A stretch of DNA of 64,000 nt, taken from the NCBI RefSeq assembly GCF_900113135.1, contig NZ_FOOH01000014.1, positions 53,893-117,892 of the forward strand. The letters are read 5' to 3'. The notes under the pieces are model-generated. The model had not been told where the DNA came from, did not search any database, and was given only the letters and a program-made list of their open reading frames with translations. Origin of the DNA: Salegentibacter agarivorans (lineage in GTDB: Bacteria; Bacteroidota; Bacteroidia; Flavobacteriales; Flavobacteriaceae). A program made the position numbers and the translations under genes. Numbering within the stretch: position 1 is the first letter of the stretch; each line of letters begins with the position of its first letter. Below are positions 17,471-26,465 of this stretch, one piece after another.

Positions 17471-18250
17471 ATGAAAAAAATAAGTTTAATTCTAGTAACG
17501 GCTACAATTATGGCCACCGCCTGTAAATCTGATAATAAATCAGACAGAGAAAACCAGGAAGCAAAAGAAGCCTATGAATCTGATGCAGCGAACGATACTA
17601 CGGCAATGGCTAATAATGAGGAAAATTACACCAACTTGTTCAACGGGCAAAACCTTGAGGGCTGGAAAGCCTTTAACGCCGATTCCATTTCAAACCAGTG
17701 GCAGGTAAAAGATGGCGTGCTTGCTTTTACCCCTGCTGAAGGAGAACGTGAAGGTACTGAGAATCTTATTTCAGAAAAAACCTATACTAATTTTGAACTT
17801 TCTCTTGAATGGAAAATTTCAGAAGGAGGAAATAGCGGAATTATGTGGGGCGTTCAGGAAAGTGAAGAATTTTCTGAACCATATTTAACAGGTCCCGAAA
17901 TTCAGTTATTGGATAATAAACTGCATCCAGATGCAAAAAATGGTGAGGTTAGACAAGCCGGTGCCCTTTACGATATGATGCCGCCAAGTGAAGATAAAAC
18001 CAAAAATGCGGGAGAATGGAACAAAACCGTAATTAGAATTAACCATAAAACCAATAAAGGTTCGGTACGTTTAAATGGAACTTTAATAAACGAGTTCCCG
18101 GTACATGGGGAAGAATGGAGCAAATTGGTAGAAAACTCAAAGTTTAAAGACTGGGAAGATTTCGGTAAAAATCGGGAAGGCCACATTGCTTTACAAGATC
18201 ATAGCGATAAAGTTTGGTTTAGAAATATTAAAATAAGGGAACTGGAATAA
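17471..18250 (+). CDS. DUF1080 (3-keto-disaccharide hydrolase family) lipoprotein
   Basis: Lipoprotein of 259 aa; the signal ends at ATAC with C18. After an acidic linker (residues 19-55) comes a single concanavalin-like DUF1080 domain, opening with 'NLFNGQNLEGWKAF' and containing 'SEGGNSGIMWGVQE' and 'LYDMMPPSE' as in the family. Characterised members cleave 3-keto glycosides, by hydrolysis or elimination, after a dehydrogenase has oxidised C3. This agrees with the divergent GMC pair and the isomerase/Gfo genes ahead of it. It is last in the operon and followed by a strong terminator. Confidence is high for the family and moderate for the reaction. Confidence 0.9.
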   Translation: MKKISLILVTATIMATACKSDNKSDRENQEAKEAYESDAANDTTAMANNEENYTNLFNGQNLEGWKAFNADSISNQWQVKDGVLAFTPAEGEREGTENLISEKTYTNFELSLEWKISEGGNSGIMWGVQESEEFSEPYLTGPEIQLLDNKLHPDAKNGEVRQAGALYDMMPPSEDKTKNAGEWNKTVIRINHKTNKGSVRLNGTLINEFPVHGEEWSKLVENSKFKDWEDFGKNREGHIALQDHSDKVWFRNIKIRELE

Positions 18251-18270
18251 GCAGAAACCTTCTTGTTATT

Positions 18271-18329
18271 AAAAGCTGATTGAAATTCAAAAAATCCATT
18301 TTTTTGATAATTCAATCAGCTTTTTTGTT
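18271..18329 (+). terminator. Terminator of the 3-keto-sugar operon
   Basis: A 14-bp stem (AAAAGCTGATTGAA with its complement at 18311-18324) is followed by a run of Ts, 20 bp after the DUF1080 stop. Its strength supports the five genes 12964-18250 as one transcription unit. Confidence 0.85.
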
Positions 18330-18372
18330 TTAGCCATTGCAAACAATTTGTACCTTGAATAAAAACTTATAG

Positions 18373-19584
18373 ATGAAAACGGAAAAAGTAAACTTTAAGA
18401 ATAAAAATAGAGACGATTTATCTGGATATTTAGAGCTTCCATTTAACCAGGATCCTCATAATTTTGTGCTCTTCGCCCATTGTTTTACCTGTAATAAGAA
18501 CTTTTTTGCTGCTAAAAATATCAGTAGAACGTTGGCCCAAAACGGCTATGGAGTATTACGTTTCGATTTTACAGGACTGGGAGAAAGCGAAGGAGAATTT
18601 TCAGAAAGTAATTTTTCAGGAAATATTCAGGATCTTCTGGCTGCTGCAACTTATTTAGAGGAAGAATTTACAGCACCCAGCCTTTTAATTGGACATTCGT
18701 TAGGTGGTGCAGCAGTTTTATTCGCTGCAAAAGAATTAAAATCGGTTAAAGCGGTAACCACTATAGCAGCGCCTTCAACTACTGCTCATGTTCAGCATTT
18801 AATACAAAATAATGTTGAGGAAATTGAGAAAAACGGTGAGGCACAGGTAAATATTGGCGGTAGACCTTTTAAAATAAAGAAGCAATTTCTTGAAGATATT
18901 GATAAACACGAATTAAAATCTTACCTGGGTGAGCTTAAAAAGTCACTGTTAATAATGCACTCGCCACAGGACAAAATTGTAAGTATTAAAAATGCCGAAG
19001 AACTTTATATTGCTGCCCGGCATCCTAAAAGTTTTATTTCCCTGGACGGTTCGCAACATTTGCTTGCCAATAAAGAAGATGCCTCTTATGCCGGAAATGT
19101 TATTGCTTCCTGGGCTTCAAGATATTTAGACATTCCTAAGAAAGAAGTACCAGAATCGGAAGCTGATGTGGTAGCAGGCTTAGAAGCAGAAGATGGGTTT
19201 ACCACCCAAATGAAGGCCGGGAACCATACTTTCCTGGCAGACGAACCTATAAAAGCCGGCGGTAAAGATTACGGCCCTACTCCATATCAGTTCTTATCTT
19301 CTGGCCTGGCTTCCTGTACTTCTATGACGCTTCAAATGTATGCTAAACGAAAAGACTGGCCTTTAGAAGACGTTGAAACCCACGTTCATTATTCCCGCGA
19401 ACATAGTACAGATTGCAAAAACTGCGAAGAGAAAACTTCAAAAATAGATACTTTTAGAAGGGAAATTAAGCTCGTTGGGGATTTAGATGAAAAGCAAAAA
19501 CAAAGACTTTTGGAAATTGCCGATCGTTGTCCGGTACACAGAAGTTTAACTTCTGAAACAAATATTACTACCAAACTAATTTAG
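18373..19584 (+). CDS. Alpha/beta hydrolase - OsmC fusion protein
   Basis: Two-domain cytoplasmic protein of 403 aa. Residues 1-250 form an alpha/beta hydrolase with nucleophile S109 (GHSLGG), D200 and H229 as the likely triad. Residues 270-403 form an OsmC/Ohr-like domain with the two redox Cys C315 (ASCTSM) and C386 (RCPVHRS). OsmC enzymes reduce organic hydroperoxides through these thiols; the hydrolase could release the peroxidised acyl group first. The fusion occurs in several bacterial groups. It stands alone between two units, upstream of sodC, which suggests an oxidative-stress neighbourhood. Both active sites appear intact. Confidence 0.9.
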   Translation: MKTEKVNFKNKNRDDLSGYLELPFNQDPHNFVLFAHCFTCNKNFFAAKNISRTLAQNGYGVLRFDFTGLGESEGEFSESNFSGNIQDLLAAATYLEEEFTAPSLLIGHSLGGAAVLFAAKELKSVKAVTTIAAPSTTAHVQHLIQNNVEEIEKNGEAQVNIGGRPFKIKKQFLEDIDKHELKSYLGELKKSLLIMHSPQDKIVSIKNAEELYIAARHPKSFISLDGSQHLLANKEDASYAGNVIASWASRYLDIPKKEVPESEADVVAGLEAEDGFTTQMKAGNHTFLADEPIKAGGKDYGPTPYQFLSSGLASCTSMTLQMYAKRKDWPLEDVETHVHYSREHSTDCKNCEEKTSKIDTFRREIKLVGDLDEKQKQRLLEIADRCPVHRSLTSETNITTKLI

Positions 19585-19687
19585 AATGCTGAAAAACTGA
19601 GTTTGTTAACCTATCCTTAAATCTTTGGTCAGGCCTTGGGATAGGCTTAATTTAGTAATGTTTAATCTAAAAACCAATCAATAGATT

Positions 19688-20284
19688 ATGAAAAGAATAA
19701 GTTTATCATTAGTATTTTGCGCCTCTTTATTTATAATTGGCTGTAAAAACGACAAAAAAGACAATGACGCTGAAAACGCTGCCGAAACAGAAATGAATTC
19801 TGAAATGGAAGCACAGCAAGACGAGGAAGAAGTTAAAGAAATAACTGTACCTCTAGAGCCTAAAAGCGGAAGCAACTTAGGTGGTGAAGTAACTTTTACC
19901 CAGGAAAATGGAGAAGTTACTATGGAAGCTACCATCACAGGTTTAGCCGAGGGTCAACACGCGATCCATATTCACCAGAAAGCAGACTGCTCTGCTGAAG
20001 ATGGAACTTCTGCCGGGGGCCACTGGAACCCAACCAACGAAAAACATGGTAAGTGGGGTGATGCTGAAGGCTACCACAAAGGCGATATAGGCAACTTTGA
20101 AGTTGATGCCAATGGAGAAGGTACTGTGAGCATGACTACAGATGAATGGTGTATAGATTGTGACGATGAAAACAAGAATATTGTTGGAAAAGCAATAATA
20201 GTTCACGACGGAGTTGATGATTTCACCTCTCAACCTTCTGGAGACGCAGGCACCAGAGTTGGATGTGGAGTAATAAAAATGTAA
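19688..20284 (+). CDS. sodC: Cu/Zn superoxide dismutase lipoprotein
   Basis: Dismutates superoxide in the periplasm. The protein has 198 aa with a lipobox (IIGC, C19) and an acidic linker to about residue 50. Metal ligands match the SodC pattern: H94 and H96 (copper), H112 (bridging), H120, H130 and D133 (zinc), and H173 (copper). C101 and C193 are placed for the conserved disulfide. The ending 'SQPSGDAGTRVGCGVI' is family-typical. It is monocistronic, with a terminator 20 bp after the stop. Confidence 0.94.
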   Translation: MKRISLSLVFCASLFIIGCKNDKKDNDAENAAETEMNSEMEAQQDEEEVKEITVPLEPKSGSNLGGEVTFTQENGEVTMEATITGLAEGQHAIHIHQKADCSAEDGTSAGGHWNPTNEKHGKWGDAEGYHKGDIGNFEVDANGEGTVSMTTDEWCIDCDDENKNIVGKAIIVHDGVDDFTSQPSGDAGTRVGCGVIKM

Positions 20285-20306
20285 ATCTTTTCACATAAGA
20301 ATTAAT

Positions 20307-20338
20307 AAAAAGCGGCAATTTGCCGCTTTTTATTTTTT
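20307..20338 (+). terminator. Terminator of sodC
   Basis: AAAAAGCGGCA pairs perfectly with TGCCGCTTTTT across a 3-nt loop and runs into a T-rich tract. An upstream in-frame TTG for the next gene lies inside this hairpin, which argues for the later ATG start at 20386. Confidence 0.85.
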
Positions 20339-20385
20339 TACACGGGAGTTTATCATATTTTTACCCGGCAAGTCATTATATATTT

Positions 20386-20916
20386 ATGCAACAAGACGCT
20401 TTAATTTTAGAACTTCAAAAGGGTAACGAACGTGCCTTTGAGCGTATTTACCATTTATATTCTGAAAGTACTTATGGAATTATTTTTACCATAATTAGAG
20501 ACGAAAAAGTTGCTGAAGAAGTATTGCAGGATGTGTTTTTAAAAATCTGGGACAAAGCACCCAGTTATAATTCAGATAAAGGTCGTTTTTTCACGTGGAT
20601 TCTTAATATTGCCCGAAATGCTTCTATAGATAAAATACGATCTAAAGATTTTAAAAACGACCAACAAAACCTTAAGACCGATAACTTTGTAGATATATTA
20701 GAGGCTAAAACTAATTTCTCTGAAGCTGTAGATTCTATAGGTCTTAAAAAGTACATAGACGCTTTAAAACCGGTTTGTAAAAAATTGATTGATTACTTAT
20801 TTTTTAAAGGCTATACTCAAAAAGAAACTTCAGAAGAATTAGATATACCACTGGGAACGGTGAAAACCAGAAACCGTGTTTGTATAGATAAATTAAGAGC
20901 AATGGTAATTAAGTAA
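20386..20916 (+). CDS. ECF-type RNA polymerase sigma factor
   Basis: Sigma-70 family factor of 176 aa with region 2 (about residues 10-85, including EEVLQDVFLKIWDKAP) and region 4 (about 125-175, with the helix-turn-helix 'KETSEELDIPLGTVKTR'). The chosen ATG begins MQQDALILEL. Longer forms would start inside the sodC terminator. Its stop overlaps the ATG of the anti-sigma gene by one base (TAATG), so the two are translationally coupled and the sigma factor is very probably held by that membrane protein. The target regulon is unknown; nearby sodC and osmC suggest stress but do not prove it. Confidence 0.92.
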   Translation: MQQDALILELQKGNERAFERIYHLYSESTYGIIFTIIRDEKVAEEVLQDVFLKIWDKAPSYNSDKGRFFTWILNIARNASIDKIRSKDFKNDQQNLKTDNFVDILEAKTNFSEAVDSIGLKKYIDALKPVCKKLIDYLFFKGYTQKETSEELDIPLGTVKTRNRVCIDKLRAMVIK

Positions 20917-21719
20917 TGGATATCCAAAAGTACATATCGTCTGGAATTCTTGAACTATATGTTTATGGAGCACTTTCTGAAAAAGAAAGTAGTGAGGTTA
21001 GTCATGTGCTAAAAGAATATCCTGAAGTTAAAGCCGAAGTTGAAGAAATTGAAAAAGCATTACTTACACTTTCGGCTGCTACGGCTCCAAATAATGCCGA
21101 ACATTTGATTTCTTCAATAAAAGAGAAGTTAAGCAAATCACCAACGGGAACCGCTCCGGTAGCGACTCCTGTTAGAAGCATAAACTGGATTACTTACTCA
21201 GGTTGGGCAGCAAGTTTATTATTGCTTATTGGCCTTTTCGTTTTCTTTAACCGAACCAGCGAATTAAGAGAAGAATTGCAAGCTGCCAATGCCAGAAATG
21301 TTCAAATGGAAGAACAAATCGCTAACGCACGTGAGGATGCTGAAAAAGCAGAAGAATTACTTGCGGTTATAAGAGACAGAAACGTACAGCGAATCCCGCT
21401 AAAAGGTCAGCAGGTAGCTCCTGAAGCCTTTGCTTCCGTTTATTGGAATACACAAGAAAACACCGCTTATATAGATGCAAAAGAGCTACCTGAACCTCCC
21501 AGAGGAAAAGTTTACCAGGTTTGGTCACTTACCATGCAACCTCTTACTCCTACCAGTTTAGGTTTACTGGCAAATTTTGAAGCCGATGATAATAAAGTTT
21601 TCAGTCTGGAAAACCCAAACCAGTCTGAAGCTTTTGGAATTACCCTGGAGCCTGAGGGTGGTAGTGAAACTCCAACAATGGATCAGTTATACGTTTTAGG
21701 AACTGTAGCTGCACCTTAA
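20916..21719 (+). CDS. RskA-type membrane anti-sigma factor
   Basis: Regulator of 267 aa. The N-terminal cytoplasmic part (1-88) resembles a zinc-less anti-sigma domain (LELYVYGALSEKESSEV). One membrane helix spans about 91-110. A coiled coil follows (about 112-160), then the C-terminal RskA domain, with FASVYWNTQENTAYIDAKEL, VYQVWSL and FGITLEPEGGS as its hallmarks. It overlaps the sigma gene by one base and presumably sequesters that factor at the inner membrane until a periplasmic signal arrives. No zinc-binding HxxxCxxC motif is present. Confidence 0.9.
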   Translation: MDIQKYISSGILELYVYGALSEKESSEVSHVLKEYPEVKAEVEEIEKALLTLSAATAPNNAEHLISSIKEKLSKSPTGTAPVATPVRSINWITYSGWAASLLLLIGLFVFFNRTSELREELQAANARNVQMEEQIANAREDAEKAEELLAVIRDRNVQRIPLKGQQVAPEAFASVYWNTQENTAYIDAKELPEPPRGKVYQVWSLTMQPLTPTSLGLLANFEADDNKVFSLENPNQSEAFGITLEPEGGSETPTMDQLYVLGTVAAP

Positions 21720-21926
21720 TTTTAAAACAAAACATTTTAGTTGAATCTCCATCATTAAAAAATGAAGGTTCGCCATATCTTATACAGCAAACCTTCATAT
21801 AACCAACCAAAAAAATAGAAATAGAAAACCGGAAGAAAACAAAGTTGTTTAAAATCCAGTCTTCATTAATATTTACGAAGAAATAAGTCGTAAGGTTTTA
21901 AAATATTCTACTTTAACAGTTTAAGG

Positions 21927-22679
21927 TTAAGAAATCCAATTTTTAAAGTCTTTAACCCGCTCCCGACTTACAATTAATTGAAACGCTGAAAAAGCATTCA
22001 ACTTAACTTCTAAACGGCTGTTGGTGTAGCTAATAATATCTTCTATGCAATCAATATTCACAATAGATTTACGATTAATTCTGAAGAATTTTTCAGGATC
22101 CAGGTCGTTTTCCAGGTTTTCAAGCGAAATATCTACAGGATAATTTCTACCGGAAGTGGTTGTGAGGTAAGACGCTTTATTTTCAGAATAAAAACAACAA
22201 ATTTCGCTGGTTGAAATAATTTTTAGATGCTGCCCAACCTGAATGGTAAAACGGGTTTTATAATCTGGTTTGCCACCGGTTTCAAGAATTCTTCTAAAAG
22301 CATTAAAATCAATTTGGGAATTATTCTTCTGGTAATTTTCCCTGAACTTGTTCACGGCATTTTCCAATTCTTCTTCATCTATGGGCTTCAGCAAATAATC
22401 TACACTATTTAGTTTAAAAGCTTTTAGCGCATATTCATCGTAAGCAGTGGTAAAAATCACAGCACTATTGATTTTTACCTTGTCAAATATTTCAAAGGAG
22501 ATGCCATCACTAAGTTGAATATCAAGAAAAACGAGATCGGGTTCAGGATTTTTATTAAACCACTCAATTCCTTCTTTTACCGAGTGTAACATAGTATTTA
22601 CTTCCAAATCCAGCTTTTTCAGCATTCTTTGTAAGCGGCGTGCGGCAGGTTTTTCGTCTTCAACAATTACTATTTCCAT
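21927..22679 (-). CDS. LytTR-family response regulator
   Basis: DNA-binding regulator of 250 aa. The receiver domain (1-120) has phosphoacceptor D53 (FLDIQL), the acidic pair E7-D8, and the LLKPID signature. A LytTR DNA-binding domain occupies about 145-250 ('FFRINRKSIVNIDCI'). A TTG lies nine bases upstream in frame, but the ATG at 22679 overlaps the stop of the 2TM gene by one base (TAATG) and is preferred. It is last in a three-gene unit with the LytS-type kinase, its likely phosphodonor. Confidence 0.93.
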   Translation of the reverse strand: MEIVIVEDEKPAARRLQRMLKKLDLEVNTMLHSVKEGIEWFNKNPEPDLVFLDIQLSDGISFEIFDKVKINSAVIFTTAYDEYALKAFKLNSVDYLLKPIDEEELENAVNKFRENYQKNNSQIDFNAFRRILETGGKPDYKTRFTIQVGQHLKIISTSEICCFYSENKASYLTTTSGRNYPVDISLENLENDLDPEKFFRINRKSIVNIDCIEDIISYTNSRLEVKLNAFSAFQLIVSRERVKDFKNWIS

Positions 22680-22972
22680 TACTCCCAACGTTGTTTTTCT
22701 TCCTTCTCCATATATTCCCTAATTTTTCGTTCTTCCCAGCGTTTATCAAACATAGGGTTTAATCTAAAGGCTTTTAGAGCATCGAAGGCTAAACCAATTC
22801 CCCAACCGCCTACAACCCATAAAAACCAGGGATATTCCCATTGATTTGTATAGTAATTGATTCCGGCTAAAAATAAATTCACTAAAATATAGGAGAATAA
22901 ATGATTGTAGAACTCCCGTAATTCTTTAACCCGTTCCCGGGCTTTTAAATATTTATCTTCTGAAGTTTCCAT
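22679..22972 (-). CDS. Small 2TM-domain protein
   Basis: A 97-aa membrane protein with two hydrophobic helices (about residues 24-42 and 48-64) flanked by charged, helical ends (KYLKARERVKELREFYNH at the start, WEERKIREYMEKEEK at the end). This is the Bacteroidota 2TM domain. It is sandwiched between the kinase gene (2-bp gap) and the response regulator (1-bp overlap), and the same domain forms the C-terminus of that kinase. A role in kinase assembly or signal control is inferred. Confidence 0.85.
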   Translation of the reverse strand: METSEDKYLKARERVKELREFYNHLFSYILVNLFLAGINYYTNQWEYPWFLWVVGGWGIGLAFDALKAFRLNPMFDKRWEERKIREYMEKEEKQRWE

Positions 22973-22974
22973 AA

Positions 22975-24300
22975 TTAGTTGATTTTATCTTTTTGCATTA
23001 ATTCTTTAATTTTTCGCTCTTCCCAATTTTTTCCAAGTAAAAGATTATAATTAAAAACCGATAAGCCGTGAAAAAACACTCCTATGCCCCAACCTATTGC
23101 CGGAAAAATAGCCCATATAAATCCGCTGTAGGTGAGGTAATTGAATAATCCCAGTACAGGAATTACAATTAAATAAGATGTTAAATTTGCATAGAATTCG
23201 CGCTCTACTTTTACTTGCTTCTTTGCCCGTAAATAAGCGTCCTGCTCGGCAAACACCGGTGGTTTTTCTTCCATTTTTACAATTTTGGTTAACAGCGGTA
23301 ATTTTACGCTGAAAATGTTATTTGAATTGTCTATTTGCACTTTCCTATCGGTTAGCAAATGATAGCGCTGTTTAATATTTGAAAGTCCTACTCCACTACC
23401 CCGCTTGAGAATTGCTTTGGGCTGAAGATTATTTTTCACCACCAGATTTCTATCTTCTTCTACAATGCTAATCTCTAATGGATTTTCAGAATTTACAGTG
23501 TTGTGTTTTATAGTATTTTCTAAAAGTAATTGCAGTGAAAGCGGGACAACTTTTGCTTCGGGATTTTTTAAATTTGAAGGAAAATTAAAAACAATAGCAT
23601 CTTCAAAACGCATTTTAAGTAATTCCATATAGGTTTTGGCGAATTTTAATTCTTCTTCAAGATCAACCAATTCCTTATTTTTTTGCTCAAGAACGTAACG
23701 ATAAACCTTTGAAAGCGCACTGGTAAACTTTTGTGCCTGCTCGGGGTTTTCATCAATTAAAGCACTTAAAACATTTAAACTATTAAATAAAAAATGCGGA
23801 TCTAATTGATTTTTAAGCGCATCAAATTTAGCCGAAGCCGTACCGGCGATTATCTTTTGCTCCTTTACCTTCTTTTCTTGTAAAGCTTTGTAGAAATAAA
23901 TAAGATGGAAAAACAGGGAAATAATAGTAGTGAAAAGCAAAGGAAAAAGATAAAAAGACATTCTTTCGTTGCTCAAAAATTCCTGAAATGGGACTCCATC
24001 ATAAACTACGTGATGCAATAAGCGACAAAAAAAGAAACCTATTAAGGTTAGAACCACAGAGCCAAAAGAGCCTAAAAGTACTTTTTTTAAGGTTGCATTC
24101 TCCCAGCTAATTTTCGCTCCAAACCACCAGAAATAACTCGCATTTATAAAGGTGAGGATAAAACTGTAAGAAAAATATAGCAGCCAGGTTTCTAACTCCA
24201 GGAAAATTTCAAGATTAAATTCACTAAAAAGTAATTCAAGAAAAACCACCAGGGCGGTTATCACCAAACTAATCTTTAATATTTTCAGAAAAAATTTCAT
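22975..24300 (-). CDS. LytS-type sensor histidine kinase with C-terminal 2TM domain
   Basis: Sensor kinase of 441 aa: four N-terminal membrane helices (to about residue 140), then a His_kinase domain with phosphoacceptor H169 (QLDPHFLFNSLN). The N-box follows (LLLENTIKHN), then a glycine-rich lid (GSGVGLSNIKQRY). After the ATPase domain a second membrane unit (about 350-441) ends in NWEERKIKELMQKD and is homologous to the separate 2TM protein encoded 2 bp downstream. A kinase followed by another membrane module is unusual and would pull both ends to the membrane. The ATG at 24300 is preferred over the TTG just before it. Signal unknown. Confidence 0.9.
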   Translation of the reverse strand: MKFFLKILKISLVITALVVFLELLFSEFNLEIFLELETWLLYFSYSFILTFINASYFWWFGAKISWENATLKKVLLGSFGSVVLTLIGFFFCRLLHHVVYDGVPFQEFLSNERMSFYLFPLLFTTIISLFFHLIYFYKALQEKKVKEQKIIAGTASAKFDALKNQLDPHFLFNSLNVLSALIDENPEQAQKFTSALSKVYRYVLEQKNKELVDLEEELKFAKTYMELLKMRFEDAIVFNFPSNLKNPEAKVVPLSLQLLLENTIKHNTVNSENPLEISIVEEDRNLVVKNNLQPKAILKRGSGVGLSNIKQRYHLLTDRKVQIDNSNNIFSVKLPLLTKIVKMEEKPPVFAEQDAYLRAKKQVKVEREFYANLTSYLIVIPVLGLFNYLTYSGFIWAIFPAIGWGIGVFFHGLSVFNYNLLLGKNWEERKIKELMQKDKIN

Positions 24301-24490
24301 CAATTTTTATTTACAGGAGCTAAGATGCGAGAAAGTCAATTTCTTTACTAATTAAAATTTCTGAATTGTAGAAAACTTAAGCTGAACCGTAATTATTCTT
24401 TAGAACCGATTTAAACTATAAAGAAATTACCTGATTATATTTTCTTTAACTTATAAATCAATAATTTCGATGCAAAACCCATACTAAATT

Positions 24491-24925
24491 ATGAATATTT
24501 TTGAAGCATTACGCCAGGAACACGAAATACAACGCGATCTCGTAGCTAAATTGGTAGAAACCCACGGTGATACCGAAGAAAGAAAAAAGATTTTTGAGCA
24601 GTTAAAACACGAATTAAAAATTCACGCCGATGCAGAAGAAAGGCATTTTTATATTCCGTTGATAAAGAAAGATCTTACACAGGAAAAAGCCAGGCATAGT
24701 GTGGCCGAGCATCACGAAATGGATGAACTAATAGAAGAATTGGAAGATACTGAAATGGACGCTTCTAACTGGCTAAAAATCGCTAAAGAACTAGAACATA
24801 AGGTAACTCACCATCTTGATGAAGAAGAACAGGAAGTTTTTCAAATGGCCGGAAAAGCCTTAACCGAAAAACAAAAAACCAGCCTTGCAGAAGATTATAA
24901 CAAAGAGATAAAGAAAATGAGATAA
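24491..24925 (+). CDS. Hemerythrin HHE-domain protein
   Basis: A 144-aa four-helix protein with the HHE pattern of iron-binding His and Glu: H11, H45 with E49, H74/H75, and H107/H108 with E112. Cytoplasmic relatives bind oxygen or nitric oxide, or store iron at a di-iron site. It is monocistronic, with a perfect bidirectional terminator immediately after. Its promoter region (24301-24490) is shared with the divergent kinase gene. The precise role cannot be told. Confidence 0.88.
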   Translation: MNIFEALRQEHEIQRDLVAKLVETHGDTEERKKIFEQLKHELKIHADAEERHFYIPLIKKDLTQEKARHSVAEHHEMDELIEELEDTEMDASNWLKIAKELEHKVTHHLDEEEQEVFQMAGKALTEKQKTSLAEDYNKEIKKMR

Positions 24926-24935
24926 TTGTAATTTT

Positions 24936-24974
24936 AAAAATGCAGTTAAGCGAAAAACTCTTAACTGCATTTTT
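24936..24974. terminator. Bidirectional terminator between hemerythrin and NDH-2 genes
   Basis: A 15-bp perfect stem (AAAAATGCAGTTAAG with its complement) around a 9-nt loop has A-runs on one side and T-runs on the other. It lies between two convergent genes and can stop transcription from both. Confidence 0.9.
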
Positions 24975-24979
24975 AATTT

Positions 24980-26287
24980 TTATATCTCTTCTTTATCAAC
25001 TTTCATTTGCTTTTCGTAACCTTTAAATGGCCTGATAATTAGCCTGGCGGCTTTATCATAATTCCAATAGTTATACAGCCAGTTAAAGAAAGTTACCAGC
25101 CGGTTCCTAAAGCCAATTAGAAACCAAAGGTGTACAAACATCCAGATAAACCATGCGAAAAATCCGCCGAAAGAGCCCTGTTCTAAATCTACTACCGCAC
25201 GGTTTCTACCCACAGTGGCCATAGTTCCTTTATCTTTATATTTAAATGCTTCCAGTTGTTTCCCTTCCAGGATATTCATAATATTTCTGGCCAAATGTTT
25301 CCCCTGTTGAATAGCCGGTTGAGCAACCATGGGATGCCCTTTTGGATAGGCTTCAGTTTGCATTAGCGCAATATCTCCAATTGCAAAAATATTCTCATAA
25401 CCTTTAATCTGGTTAAAAGCATTCACTTCATATCTATTGGCTTTTTCTACCATGGCTTCGGCCTTTAAACCTTTAACCGGTGCACCGGTTACTCCCGCGG
25501 CCCAGATAAAAGTCTCGGTTTTTAGGGCGAGGTCTGTGTTGGTGGTCACTAAATGCCCATCATATTCCTCTACCATAGTATTTAAATGAACCTTAACACC
25601 TAACTCTTCCAAAAAAGCATGAGCTTTTTTAGAAGCTTTTTCGCTCATAGGTGGTAAAACCCTATCTAATCCCTCCAGCAAATGAATATTCATCTCGTTA
25701 GGGTTTATATCGGGATAATCGTTGGGTACAATATGATTTTTTAATTCTGCAATGGCGCCACTAAGCTCTACGCCGGTTGGCCCCGCACCTACTAAAACAA
25801 AGTTAAGTAGTGCTTTTCGTTTTTCAGGATCATCAGTAATTACGGCCTGTTCTAAATTTTCCAGAATTAAACTTCGAATATTCAATGCCTGCGGAACGGT
25901 TTTCATCCACATTCCATTCTTCTCAATACTTTTATTTCCGAAGAAATTAGTCTTAGATCCGGTAGCGATTACCAGGTAATCATAAATTAAATCGCCAATA
26001 GAAGTTTCAATATAACTTTTTTCGGTATTTATAGATTTCACCTCAGCCATTCTAAAAAGGCATTTTTTACTATTACGTGTAATTTTACGCATAGGATATG
26101 CAATAGAATCTGGCTCTAAACCAGAGGTAGAAACCTGGTATAATAGTGGCTGGAAAGTATGATAGTTATGACGGTCTAAAATAACGGTTTGAACGTCTTC
26201 GCCAATTAATTTTCTTACCATTGCCATTCCAGCAAAACCGCCACCAATAATAACGACTCTAGGTAAATTTGTTCTTGGAATATTCAT
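24980..26287 (-). CDS. Type II NADH:quinone oxidoreductase-like flavoprotein (NDH-2)
   Basis: Single-subunit FAD enzyme of 435 aa that would pass electrons from NADH to quinone without pumping protons. An FAD-binding GGGFAGM (about residues 15-21), a second NAD-binding GAGPTGVEL (about 168-176) and the late 'IFAIGDIAL' FAD motif are in order. The C-terminus carries a hydrophobic segment ('GFFAWFIWMFVHLWFLIGF') followed by basic residues, consistent with membrane attachment. It is monocistronic, facing the hemerythrin gene. Confidence 0.9.
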   Translation of the reverse strand: MNIPRTNLPRVVIIGGGFAGMAMVRKLIGEDVQTVILDRHNYHTFQPLLYQVSTSGLEPDSIAYPMRKITRNSKKCLFRMAEVKSINTEKSYIETSIGDLIYDYLVIATGSKTNFFGNKSIEKNGMWMKTVPQALNIRSLILENLEQAVITDDPEKRKALLNFVLVGAGPTGVELSGAIAELKNHIVPNDYPDINPNEMNIHLLEGLDRVLPPMSEKASKKAHAFLEELGVKVHLNTMVEEYDGHLVTTNTDLALKTETFIWAAGVTGAPVKGLKAEAMVEKANRYEVNAFNQIKGYENIFAIGDIALMQTEAYPKGHPMVAQPAIQQGKHLARNIMNILEGKQLEAFKYKDKGTMATVGRNRAVVDLEQGSFGGFFAWFIWMFVHLWFLIGFRNRLVTFFNWLYNYWNYDKAARLIIRPFKGYEKQMKVDKEEI

Positions 26288-26465
26288 AAAGGTTGGTTTT
26301 ACTCGATAATCGAGATTTAGATCGCTCCCTTTTTATGGAAGTTATGCACTCAAATTTAAGTTTTCTCCCGCTTTGGCTGAAAAAATAAGCCTGCATTAAC
26401 TATACTTTATACTTTTTTGTAACATTACAGCCTGTTATACTACATATAAGAGCTAACCAATTATT

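Noticed and set aside
19609..19646. Hairpin CCTATCC/GGATAGG upstream of sodC
   Set aside because: A 7-bp stem with a 22-nt loop and no T-run; could arise by chance.
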